Made by a program: the position numbers and the translations under genes. Positions 26,567-34,724 of a DNA stretch of 64,000 bases are shown one piece after another. The first letter of the stretch is position 1. Each line of letters starts with the position of its first letter. This stretch comes from an uncultured Ruminococcus sp. (lineage in GTDB: Bacteria > Bacillota > Clostridia > Oscillospirales > Ruminococcaceae), in the NCBI GenBank assembly GCA_910577575.1, contig CAJTOG010000005.1, forward strand, positions 13,759 to 77,758. Direction: 5' to 3'. The notes beneath the pieces were generated by a model, which saw only the letters and a program-made list of their open reading frames with translations, made no database searches and was not told the DNA's origin.

Positions 26567-27970
26567 CTAAAATCTGAAATATATGAACGGATTGTAAGAG
26601 GCCGACGAAAGCGTTATTATACAAAGTCCGAGTAAAACAAGTGATATAACATAAGTACAGGCTTCATAAGTTTTTACTTTTCTCTTTATTCCTGCTTTCT
26701 TCCTTATATTATGCATAACAGGCATTGAAAATACTATAGCAAGTATAAGCATAATCAGATACATGGGAGTAATCTGGCTCATAAACATAGCAGTACTTTC
26801 AGAGTTTCCTAAACCATAAAACATATGCTTTATAAATTCAAACGCTGATGAAAGATTATCTGCCCTGAAAAATACAAACGCAAGAACTGTAACAAATAAT
26901 GCGTAAATATGCCTGAATGGTTTCAGCCACTTTTCCGTATTGATTATTCTATATGATTCAAGCATCATAAATGCACCATTAATCAATCCCCACACTATAA
27001 AATTCAGACTTGCACCATGCCATAAGCCCGTACAGAAAAATACTGCAAGTTTATTGAACGCTGTCCGAACTTTGCCCTTTCTGTTTCCGCCGAGCGGTAT
27101 ATATAAATATTCCTTGAACCATGTTGAAACAGAAATATGCCATCTTCTCCAGAATTCCTGAATGCTCTGTGAAATATACGGATAATTGAAATTCTCCTTG
27201 AATCTGAAACCGAACATCATACCAAGTCCGATAGCCATATCACTGTAACCGCTGAAATCAAAATAAATCTGAAAAAGATACGATACAGCTCCGAGCCAAG
27301 AAAGAGGTACTGATAAATCTGCCGTATCAAGTCCATATACATAATCGGCGGCTGCTGCCATAGTATTGGCAATCAAAAGTTTTTTAGAAAGACCGATTAT
27401 AAAACGTCTTATTCCCTTAGCTGTCTGTTTCGGAGTATGTATTCTGTGTTCAATCTGATTAACAAAATCATAATATTTAACAATGGGGCCTGCAACAAGC
27501 TGAGGGAAAAATGTGATATACAGAGCAAGCTTAAAATGACTTTTCTGTATATATTCAGGATTTTTATATGCATCAATAACATATGACATCGCCTGAAATG
27601 TATAGAAGGATATACCTATGGGAAGTGCTATATTCGGCACTGAAATACTGAGGAAAGGCAATCTGTTCAGCATTTCTGTTCCGAAGCCTGCATATTTGAA
27701 AATACCAAGCATAAGCAGGTTTGCTGTAACTGCACAGACAAGAACAGGTTTTCTATAATTATTTTCCTGTTTCATTGCACGTCCGAACCAATAATTCATC
27801 TCAATTGATATAAGCATCAGAATAAGTGCTTTAGGCTCGCCGTATGTATAAAATGCAAGACTGAATATCAACAAAAGCAGATTTTTAGCTGTTATTGATG
27901 GAATTATACGGTACAGGACATATACTGATGTCAGAAAAACAAACAGGAATACGGGACTGCTGAAAACCAT
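26567..27970 (-). CDS. MBOAT-family membrane O-acyltransferase (AlgI/DltB-like)
   Basis: 467 aa with about eleven membrane segments. MBOAT signatures are IYFDFSGYSDMAIGLGMMFGFRFKENFNYPY near 235, FWRRWHISVSTWFKEYLYIPLGGNRKG near 270, and GLWHGASLNFIVWGLING near 315 with the catalytic His. It passes acyl groups across the membrane to an extracytoplasmic acetyltransferase, here presumably the DHHW protein encoded next. AGGAGG sits just upstream of the ATG, and 9 bases separate it from the lipoprotein gene. No acyl-carrier or dlt genes are nearby. Confidence 0.92.
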   Translation of the reverse strand: MVFSSPVFLFVFLTSVYVLYRIIPSITAKNLLLLIFSLAFYTYGEPKALILMLISIEMNYWFGRAMKQENNYRKPVLVCAVTANLLMLGIFKYAGFGTEMLNRLPFLSISVPNIALPIGISFYTFQAMSYVIDAYKNPEYIQKSHFKLALYITFFPQLVAGPIVKYYDFVNQIEHRIHTPKQTAKGIRRFIIGLSKKLLIANTMAAAADYVYGLDTADLSVPLSWLGAVSYLFQIYFDFSGYSDMAIGLGMMFGFRFKENFNYPYISQSIQEFWRRWHISVSTWFKEYLYIPLGGNRKGKVRTAFNKLAVFFCTGLWHGASLNFIVWGLINGAFMMLESYRIINTEKWLKPFRHIYALFVTVLAFVFFRADNLSSAFEFIKHMFYGLGNSESTAMFMSQITPMYLIMLILAIVFSMPVMHNIRKKAGIKRKVKTYEACTYVISLVLLGLCIITLSSASYNPFIYFRF

Positions 27971-27979
27971 GTATCCTCC

Positions 27980-28765
27980 TTAAACCGGAATATAGAATAT
28001 GATTGATTTTACAGTATCGCCGTCATATTCAATATCAAGCTCACTGTCTCCGTTATGATATATAACATAACCTCCGCTTTCTTCACCTGCTCCGTAAGCA
28101 GATTCAGCATCAGCCTTTGAACTTCCGATAGTTATTCCTGTTGATGTTGAATAATTGCTGTTTTTTATTTCAATCTGATATATATATTCTGCTCCGTCTA
28201 TAACATAACAATTCAGTGTAAGACCATCATAAAAATATATTTTCTGGTCTGCACCGTTTGAAAGACAGCCCTGTGCGTACTGTACATCAAGAGCATCGCC
28301 AAGAGCCGAAATAATTTCACTTGCATCACTGTTAAGATTATCCATACTGAACTGAACAGTCTGCGATGCCGGAGGGTCTGTAGGAGCTTCTGTAGGCGGT
28401 TCTGTCTGTGGTTCATCAGCAGGAGAGTCAGTTATTGCTTCCGGCGGAACATCCGCAGGAACTCCATCTTCATTTTCTGCCATAGTTGTTTCAGAAGATT
28501 CATTTGCCGTAGTTTCAGTTTCTGTGGAAGTTTTTGATGTTATTGAAGTTTCAGATGTCTTCTCTTTTTTATTATTTGTTTTTTCTGTTGTTTCTGTAGA
28601 AGTTTCCGTTGATACTTCAGATGCTCCTGATTCTTCTGTCTGATTAGTAACCACAGGTAACTCAAGATTTATAGAACTTTCTTTAGTTTCATCATTTCCA
28701 CATGAAACTGCTGTAATAGCACAAATTGCCGCAATCGCAAAAAGTGCTGAAATATTCCTCTTCAT
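27980..28765 (-). CDS. Putative lipoprotein with Ser/Thr/Glu-rich stalk
   Basis: 261 aa. A lipoprotein signal ends in the lipobox AVSC (Cys22). Residues 25-135 are low-complexity Thr/Ser/Glu/Pro, a probable wall-spanning stalk. The last ~120 residues form a small folded domain (ITIGSSKADAESAYGAGEES near 215) that I do not recognise beyond a general resemblance to small repeat domains with a G-x-S-x-x-x-A/V core. It lies between the wall-repeat protein and MBOAT genes on the same strand. No function is assigned. Confidence 0.78.
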   Translation of the reverse strand: MKRNISALFAIAAICAITAVSCGNDETKESSINLELPVVTNQTEESGASEVSTETSTETTEKTNNKKEKTSETSITSKTSTETETTANESSETTMAENEDGVPADVPPEAITDSPADEPQTEPPTEAPTDPPASQTVQFSMDNLNSDASEIISALGDALDVQYAQGCLSNGADQKIYFYDGLTLNCYVIDGAEYIYQIEIKNSNYSTSTGITIGSSKADAESAYGAGEESGGYVIYHNGDSELDIEYDGDTVKSIIFYIPV

Positions 28766-28803
28766 AATTTATTTCCTCCGTCTGTCTTTTTAAACGTTGA
28801 TTA

Positions 28804-30735
28804 TTAATAAAATTTCGGATATACATACTTATACACTGTATAATTCTTTGATTGAAGTACAGCATCAGAAACACCACAGTAACCGTTGCAGGCATCATAG
28901 TTAAGCCATGTTCCGTTTATATAAACCTGATTCCAGTAATGGTCTGATGTTTGATGACCTGTGCCGTAAACTATACGTGACTGATAACCTGCCTGTTTAT
29001 AAAGCAAATCTGAAACTGCTGCAAAATAATAGCACACAACAAATCGGTTATCCAATGAGTAATTTGCAAAATACGACCAGCCTTTTTCTTCTATCTGTGC
29101 AAGACTTCTTGTTGATTCGATAAGACTGTATTTGTTATGATTATAAACATAGTTATAGATTACTGGTGCACTTGTACCTATTGAATCAATTATGCCCTTT
29201 GCACGATTCTGAACAGCTGAAAGCGGAACAGCACTTCCGTCTTCAGTAAGATTATATCCGCCGACTATCTTATTTGTTTCAAGTTTTCCGCTTGTTTCAT
29301 TGAAATAATATTTTTTGCCGTCAATATCATTCCAACCTGTAACCATTTCACCATTATTTCCGAAATAATACTTTCCGTCGTCCAGAGTCACCCAACCAAA
29401 CTGCATAGTACCGTCTTCTGCAAAATAATATTTTTTACCGTCAATAAGAAGTCTTCCGGAAGTCATAACATTAGTTTCGGTATTAAAGAAATATTTTTTA
29501 CCGTCTATTTCAGTAATACCCGAAACAGCTACGCCATCACTTCCAAAATAACACTTTCCGCTGCTGAAATCCACCCAACCGAACTGCATAGTTCCATCTT
29601 CAGCAAAATAGTATTTATTACCATCAATAAGAAGTCTGCCCTTGAGCATCTTTCCGCTTGTCTGGTCAAAATAATACTTATTTCCCTCAAATTCAGTAAT
29701 GCCCTTAGCCATTTTTCCATCATCAGAAAAAAGATATTTTTCGTTTTCAATTTCAATCATACCAGTATACATAGTAAAATCATCGGAAAAATAATATTTG
29801 TCCTCACCGTCTTCAACTATACCTGAAACAAGTTTGCCATTTTCACCTGCATAGTAAGTTTTACCGTCCAAAGTCTGCAATCCTTTGAGAAGTACTCCCT
29901 TTTTGGTAAAAAGATATGTTGAACCGTCAATTTCAGTTATACCTGATGCATAGGTTGCATCTTTATAGAAATATCTGATATTTTCATTTATATCAAGCCA
30001 GCCATACTGCATCTGTCCTGTTTCCTCACTGAAAAGATATTCAGCACCGCCAATACTTACAATACCTGTACACATTCCGTTTTCTTTGGTAATGTAATAA
30101 TAATTTCCTTTTTCACTGAACAGTCCGAAAACAGGTTCAGCACTTTCAGGATTATAATAATACTTTTTATCACCTAAATCAACCCAGCCTGTCCGGCATT
30201 TTCCTGATTCATCAAAAACATATACAGTATCATCTATTTTAAATTCTCCTACCGCCAGATTACCTTCGGAATCAATATAATAAATGTCCTCATCAATCTT
30301 TGCAAATCCTTCTTCCGTAAGCACATCACCCTTATCTCCAAGAATAACCATATTGCCGTTTTCATTTTCATAAACACAATCTGAAAGTTTTCCTGTTTCT
30401 TCTTTTTCTATGTAATACTGTTTTCCGCAGTATTCAATCCAACCATATACTGGCTTGCCTGTTTCGGGGTCATAGTATTTTCTTACACCGTTAACAGTTC
30501 TCCAGCCTGTTTTCTGAACACCGTTTTTTGAAAAAATATAAGTTTCACCGTCTATCTCCTGTTCACCGGTAACGGCAGTGCTGTTTTCATCATAGTAAAA
30601 AATTCTGCCGTTTTCATCAGTAATCCATTCAGAAGTATACTTGGTATCTTCTGCATAAACTGCTGGCGGAGCAACAGCTATAATACTTAAAGCTGCTGCA
30701 AATATACATATTAATGTCTTATTGTGTTTTTTCAT
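28804..30735 (-). CDS. Secreted cell-wall-repeat protein with transglutaminase-like C-terminus
   Basis: 643 aa from the ATG at 30735, with AGGAGG upstream. A longer in-frame start is rejected because the signal peptide begins here (MKKHNKTLICIFAAALS). Residues 30-510 hold about twenty ~20-residue repeats of the glucan/choline-binding type (G-W-x-x-x-x-G-x-x-Y-Y-F). The C-terminal ~130 residues look like a transglutaminase/protease fold: FVVCYYFAAVSDLLYKQAG with Cys, HYWNQVYI with His, and NYDACNG with Asp. It probably binds the envelope or an extracellular glycan and acts on peptides. It is first in the six-gene surface operon, with a perfect promoter at 30785-30813. Confidence 0.85.
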   Translation of the reverse strand: MKKHNKTLICIFAAALSIIAVAPPAVYAEDTKYTSEWITDENGRIFYYDENSTAVTGEQEIDGETYIFSKNGVQKTGWRTVNGVRKYYDPETGKPVYGWIEYCGKQYYIEKEETGKLSDCVYENENGNMVILGDKGDVLTEEGFAKIDEDIYYIDSEGNLAVGEFKIDDTVYVFDESGKCRTGWVDLGDKKYYYNPESAEPVFGLFSEKGNYYYITKENGMCTGIVSIGGAEYLFSEETGQMQYGWLDINENIRYFYKDATYASGITEIDGSTYLFTKKGVLLKGLQTLDGKTYYAGENGKLVSGIVEDGEDKYYFSDDFTMYTGMIEIENEKYLFSDDGKMAKGITEFEGNKYYFDQTSGKMLKGRLLIDGNKYYFAEDGTMQFGWVDFSSGKCYFGSDGVAVSGITEIDGKKYFFNTETNVMTSGRLLIDGKKYYFAEDGTMQFGWVTLDDGKYYFGNNGEMVTGWNDIDGKKYYFNETSGKLETNKIVGGYNLTEDGSAVPLSAVQNRAKGIIDSIGTSAPVIYNYVYNHNKYSLIESTRSLAQIEEKGWSYFANYSLDNRFVVCYYFAAVSDLLYKQAGYQSRIVYGTGHQTSDHYWNQVYINGTWLNYDACNGYCGVSDAVLQSKNYTVYKYVYPKFY

Positions 30736-30784
30736 AAAAATCCTCCTGTTGTCATAACTCACCTTGAATTTTTGATATAAATTT

Positions 30785-30813
30785 ATTATACAATAAGCTG
30801 TATTAAAAGTCAA
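30785..30813 (-). promoter_or_regulatory. Promoter of the cell-surface operon
   Basis: Minus-strand TTGACT (30813-30808), 17 bases, TATAAT (30790-30785), giving a ~40-base leader before the ATG at 30735. Confidence 0.82.
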
Positions 30814-30918
30814 TAAAGCAGATACAGTTTCTTTTGTCGAAAATACCAAAACAATAACTTATAAACAGCATTACCTGATAAATAAAAAACATTCTGCTTT
30901 AGGGCATTCCTCAAAAGG

Positions 30919-32514
30919 TTATTTTCCTACAACGCAGTTCACAATGCCCTGATAAAGTGAAGCAGACTCACTTGCAAAATTATATCCAAAAGCTCCGGGG
31001 TTTTTTACCTGCATAATAACTATGTATGAATCACTGTAATTATTATAATCCTTATAAACTTTAGTACCATCATCATTGACATTTTTAAGTATTCCCGTAA
31101 TATAGAGAATATCGCCTTCCCATGTTTCAGCAGTACCTGTTTTAGCATAAAAATTATAGCCGTCGGGGAGATATATTCCCAAACCGTTTCCTACTCCGGT
31201 CATTCCGTCAAGAAGATTTTGTCTATATTCAGCCGGAATAGTACCAATAACATCATGGTCTTTTGAACCGCTTTTTATAACAGTATTGCAGTCACTTGTA
31301 TCAACTATATTCTTTACGGTAAAAGGCTTGACCATATCACCGAATGCAGCTTCACGACCGAGTGCCGCAAGATAAATAGGACAGGTCATGACCTTTGCCT
31401 GACCGAAAGCTGAACGTCTTAAATCATCATTGCAATAAATTTCAATATTATTGCTCAGCGTACCAAAATCGCATTCTATATCGCTTGTGAAATGGAAAAT
31501 CTTATCCAAGTCATCAAGAACAGCATCCTTGCCGATTGTATCAAAGGAACGGGCAAAGAAAATATTACTTGAGTTTACAAATGCTGAGTAAAGACTTCTT
31601 TCCATAGGATAACTCCACTTGTTTGTTTCATGGTCCCAGTTGACTATTGATGTACCGTCAAAGCACCATTCCCCTTCGTCATAAAGGGAAGTTATACCAT
31701 GCTTATCTGAAATTACTTCAGACATTATTTTAAAGCATGAACCGGGCGGAAAGTTCTGAAAGGCCTTATTGCCATAAGTTCCCCATGCCAAATCTTCTTC
31801 GGTTTCAATATCGTAATAATCATCAGGATTATATGAGGGGTAAGAAACCTGTGCCATAAGCGAACCGTCGCTTCTCATTACAACAGCTGAACCGATAATC
31901 CCCATACTTTCCATATAGCTATAAATTTCATTCTGAGTATCAGAATCAAAAGTGAGCTGAATTGACTGTCCTATTTCACTTCGACCGTCAATAGCTGAAG
32001 GATTTTTTGTTCTTAAAATATCATTGTACGTCAAATCAAGACCTTCTGACATTTCATTAAGAACGTTCGCAAAGGCAACTTTATTTGCATCATTTGCCAT
32101 TCGCTTTTCTTTATCGCCTGCACCTTTTTCACTGAACATAAGCAGTTTTCCATTTGCATCATAAAGATTTCCTTTCATAACGGAATATGTTACAGCTGTA
32201 GTAACTGTTTTTGTCACAGTCTTATCCGAAACAGCAGTTGTTACTTTATTAAGACTTTTGGTTTCAGTTGTTTTTTCAGTTCTCGTTGACAATGTTACTG
32301 AGGTTTCAGATGTTCTGCTTGTCTGAACTGTTGTCTTATCTGAATCATGTAACTGATTACCGTTTCCATTTTCAAAATCTTCTCTTGTAAGCGTATTATC
32401 CATCTGAGAATTATTTACCTGTTGTACTATATTTCCGCATGACTGAAGCGAAAACAGTGAAAGCATTCCTACAGATGCAAGAACTGAAGCAATTTTCTTT
32501 TTTCTATTTTTCAT
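30919..32514 (-). CDS. Lipoprotein penicillin-binding protein (class B-like D,D-transpeptidase)
   Basis: 531 aa from the ATG at 32514. A lipobox-like LQSC lies near residue 26, so it is probably lipid-anchored rather than held by a transmembrane helix. A Thr/Ser-rich stalk (about 50-115) follows. The transpeptidase has all three active-site motifs: PPGSCFKIMS (SxxK) near 258, NSSNIF (SxN) near 318 and YAKTGTAE (KTG) near 465. There is no obvious dimerisation or PASTA domain, which makes it smaller than FtsI or PbpA. It cross-links peptidoglycan or acts on sorting-related peptides. It is divergent from the GHL10-like gene. Confidence 0.86.
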   Translation of the reverse strand: MKNRKKKIASVLASVGMLSLFSLQSCGNIVQQVNNSQMDNTLTREDFENGNGNQLHDSDKTTVQTSRTSETSVTLSTRTEKTTETKSLNKVTTAVSDKTVTKTVTTAVTYSVMKGNLYDANGKLLMFSEKGAGDKEKRMANDANKVAFANVLNEMSEGLDLTYNDILRTKNPSAIDGRSEIGQSIQLTFDSDTQNEIYSYMESMGIIGSAVVMRSDGSLMAQVSYPSYNPDDYYDIETEEDLAWGTYGNKAFQNFPPGSCFKIMSEVISDKHGITSLYDEGEWCFDGTSIVNWDHETNKWSYPMERSLYSAFVNSSNIFFARSFDTIGKDAVLDDLDKIFHFTSDIECDFGTLSNNIEIYCNDDLRRSAFGQAKVMTCPIYLAALGREAAFGDMVKPFTVKNIVDTSDCNTVIKSGSKDHDVIGTIPAEYRQNLLDGMTGVGNGLGIYLPDGYNFYAKTGTAETWEGDILYITGILKNVNDDGTKVYKDYNNYSDSYIVIMQVKNPGAFGYNFASESASLYQGIVNCVVGK

Positions 32515-32551
32515 GTTGATTGATACCCCCAAAAAATTCTTTCTGATAATA

Positions 32552-32580
32552 ATTATAGCTCATTTTTCGGATTATGTCAA
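32552..32580 (-). promoter_or_regulatory. Promoter of the penicillin-binding protein gene
   Basis: Minus-strand TTGACA (32580-32575), 17 bases, TATAAT (32557-32552). On the opposite side of this divergent gap an imperfect inverted repeat with TTCGGAA ends (32623-32635 with 32648-32660) lies before the plus-strand gene and could be an operator. The plus-strand promoter itself is weak (TTTACA, 17 bases, TTTAAT). Confidence 0.8.
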
Positions 32581-32715
32581 TATATGAACCATTAAAAATT
32601 TTCAGGTCATATTATACAATTTTTCGGAATATTTTAAGTTTTATAACAAATATTTCCGAATAATTTTACATAAATTTTGCATATATTTTTAATAAATGCT
32701 TTTCGGAGGTAAAAT

Positions 32716-33873
32716 ATGAAAAAATTAACTGTTTTATCAATAATATCAGTTATTGCACTGTCTTCTTGTTCATTTGAAGAAACAAGTATCAAGCCATCAG
32801 AATCATCAGTTACAGAGCCTTATACCCAGAATGAAACATTTATCCAGCCAAAAGAAAATACCGGCTATACTCCTTTAAATTTTACTAATCAGGCAGGTTT
32901 ATGGCTTCCCTATATGGATTTTGAAAATTATATGTACAATAAATCTGAAGATGAATACAGAAAGGAAATAAAAAAAATTCTCAGCGATGCAAAAGCTGAG
33001 GGCATAAATACTATTTATTTTCATGTTCATCCGAATGGAGATGCATATTATAAGTCAGATATTTTTCCAAAAGGCATCTATTATACAGGCGACTATGACC
33101 CTTTACAGATTATGCTTGATGAAGCTCATAATATGGGAATTTCAGTTCATGCATGGCTTAATCCTCTGAGAATGCAGACAGTTGAACAGATGGAAAATCT
33201 GCCCGATGATTTCATAGTAAAAAAATGGATTAATGAAAAAAGTCCTATGATTAAAATTGTAAATAACCGTTGGTATCTGAATCCGGCATATGAAGAAGTA
33301 AATGAACTCATAAGTAAATCTGCTGATGAAATACTCAAAAATTATAACGTTGACGGAATACATATAGATGACTATTTTTATCCCACAACAGATACTGAAT
33401 TTGATGCCGAAGCCTTTAAAGCAAGTAACAGCAGTGATTTATCACAGTGGAGACAGAACAATATAAACAATATGGTTAAATCCTTATATGATACTGTAAA
33501 AAACAATAACAAAAAAATTAAATTCGGAATAAGTCCACAGGGAAATATAAATGCAAACTATAATTCACAGTATGCCGATGTAAAACTATGGGCTGGTACT
33601 GAAGGTTATGCCGATTATATAATTCCACAGATTTATTTCGGATTTGAAAACGAAACCTGCCCATTTGAATCGACCTTGAAAGAATGGGAAAAACTTGTAA
33701 AGGACAGCGGAACTTCCCTTATTATAGGACTTGCAGAGTACAAGCTCGGCGAGGAAGATAAATGGGCAGGTGCTGCGGGTGAACTGGAATGGATTGAAAA
33801 TCCTGACATTATCAATCAGCAGATTGAACTTGTAAAAAATTCATCTGCCAATGGATATGCACTATACAGATAA
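32716..33873 (+). CDS. GHL10-like (DUF187-type) glycoside-hydrolase lipoprotein
   Basis: 385 aa. A lipoprotein signal with lipobox LSSC (Cys18) is followed by a TIM-barrel fold typical of glycosyl-hydrolase-like family 10: GLWLPYMDFENYM near 55, GINTIYFHVHPNGDAYYKSDIFP near 95, MGISVHAWLNPLRM near 140, NVDGIHIDDYFYP near 210 and FGISPQGN near 272. Family members act on surface polysaccharide or peptidoglycan. The specificity is unknown. GGAGG lies eight bases before the ATG. It ends one base short of the convergent membrane-protein gene, with no terminator between. Confidence 0.85.
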   Translation: MKKLTVLSIISVIALSSCSFEETSIKPSESSVTEPYTQNETFIQPKENTGYTPLNFTNQAGLWLPYMDFENYMYNKSEDEYRKEIKKILSDAKAEGINTIYFHVHPNGDAYYKSDIFPKGIYYTGDYDPLQIMLDEAHNMGISVHAWLNPLRMQTVEQMENLPDDFIVKKWINEKSPMIKIVNNRWYLNPAYEEVNELISKSADEILKNYNVDGIHIDDYFYPTTDTEFDAEAFKASNSSDLSQWRQNNINNMVKSLYDTVKNNNKKIKFGISPQGNINANYNSQYADVKLWAGTEGYADYIIPQIYFGFENETCPFESTLKEWEKLVKDSGTSLIIGLAEYKLGEEDKWAGAAGELEWIENPDIINQQIELVKNSSANGYALYR

Positions 33874-33874
33874 A

Positions 33875-34207
33875 TTAAATATTAATATATATAAATACAG
33901 TGACAGCAATAATAATTACTGTAAACACAGCAGAAAACAATAAAATTCTGTTTTTCGGAACATTGAATTTTTTCATTATAAATATGGATAAATAAACAAA
34001 CTGATAAATAAGGCATGACGGAATTACAGGAATATAACACAGCATAAGCATCATTAACAATGTAGCGTCCCTGAAAGCCTCAAAACCATATGATGTGCTA
34101 AAGAAAAAAGTAAACCCGTTAGCCATTGAATATATTCCATAAATCAACGTAAAAACATACGGAGCAAACGACAAAACAAGTATTATTCTCGAAATTATTT
34201 TTTTCAT
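33875..34207 (-). CDS. Small membrane protein, paralogue A
   Basis: 110 aa from the ATG at 34207, with GAGGG from the end of the upstream gene as ribosome site. Three or four hydrophobic segments are present. It begins MKKIISRIILVLSFAPY and carries a central YIPVIPSCL. Both elements recur in the neighbouring gene, so the two are tandem paralogues. I do not recognise the family. Small tandem membrane proteins of this kind can be immunity or stress proteins, but nothing here proves that. Confidence 0.7.
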   Translation of the reverse strand: MKKIISRIILVLSFAPYVFTLIYGIYSMANGFTFFFSTSYGFEAFRDATLLMMLMLCYIPVIPSCLIYQFVYLSIFIMKKFNVPKNRILLFSAVFTVIIIAVTVFIYINI

Positions 34208-34218
34208 GTAATTTTCCC

Positions 34219-34593
34219 TCACAGAGCAAAGTCAACATTTTCATAAAATTCAAAAAACCATGTTTTAATAAATATATAGCCAAATACTGAAAAAACTGCA
34301 ATGATAACATATAATATTTTTATCACATCCGCTGAAATATTAAATTTTTCAATAATTTTTTTCACAATAATATCAGCAATAATATTAAAATGAAAAGCCA
34401 AACAAAAAGGAATCAAAGGAACTGAATTACTAAAAAAATACAGCATATACATACAGCCAATTATAAATGCACTCAAAGAATATTCAGAAAAAACAGAGAC
34501 AACAGTAAATCTTACAATTGCACCGCATATAACTACCGCATAATAAGGAGTGACAGATAAAACAATTATTATTTTAAATATTTTACTTTTCAT
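34219..34593 (-). CDS. Small membrane protein, paralogue B
   Basis: 124 aa with four hydrophobic segments. MKSKIFKIIIVLSVTPY at the start and SVPLIPFCLAFHF in the middle match the paralogue downstream. GGAGGG precedes the ATG. It is first of the two-gene unit, 11 bases before the second, and is preceded by a direct-repeat element and a -10 with a poor -35 (34615-34678). Confidence 0.72.
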   Translation of the reverse strand: MKSKIFKIIIVLSVTPYYAVVICGAIVRFTVVSVFSEYSLSAFIIGCMYMLYFFSNSVPLIPFCLAFHFNIIADIIVKKIIEKFNISADVIKILYVIIAVFSVFGYIFIKTWFFEFYENVDFAL

Positions 34594-34614
34594 ATAATAT
34601 CCCTCCTTTTGAAT

Positions 34615-34678
34615 ATTTTACCATAGTTTTGAAGACTTTAAAAGATAACAAATGTAACTGAAACAGTGACAAATGTAA
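34615..34678 (-). promoter_or_regulatory. Direct-repeat operator and activator-type promoter
   Basis: A TAAAAT -10 (minus strand, 34620-34615) has a poor -35 (TTTTAA, 17-base spacing). Upstream lie two identical 10-bp direct repeats, ACAAATGTAA, at 34648-34657 and 34669-34678. They are 21 bp apart start to start (two helical turns) and just upstream of the -35. This geometry is that of LytTR-type activators, though the site sequence is not diagnostic. Confidence 0.55.
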
Positions 34679-34682
34679 TAAA

Positions 34683-34712
34683 AAAGAGAACCCTAAAACA
34701 TGGATTCTCTTT
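34683..34712 (-). terminator. Terminator of the radical SAM gene
   Basis: The stem AAAGAGAATCC / GGGTTCTCTTT (34712-34702 with 34693-34683, one mismatch) runs into a T-run on the minus strand, 12 bases after the radical SAM stop. Confidence 0.75.
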
Positions 34713-34724
34713 AAAATATTTCAA

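Noticed and set aside
29280..30480. Regular short repeats that might suggest a repeat array such as CRISPR
   Set aside because: They code for the 20-residue wall-binding repeats in frame. Spacing and sequence vary with the protein, and no cas genes are near.
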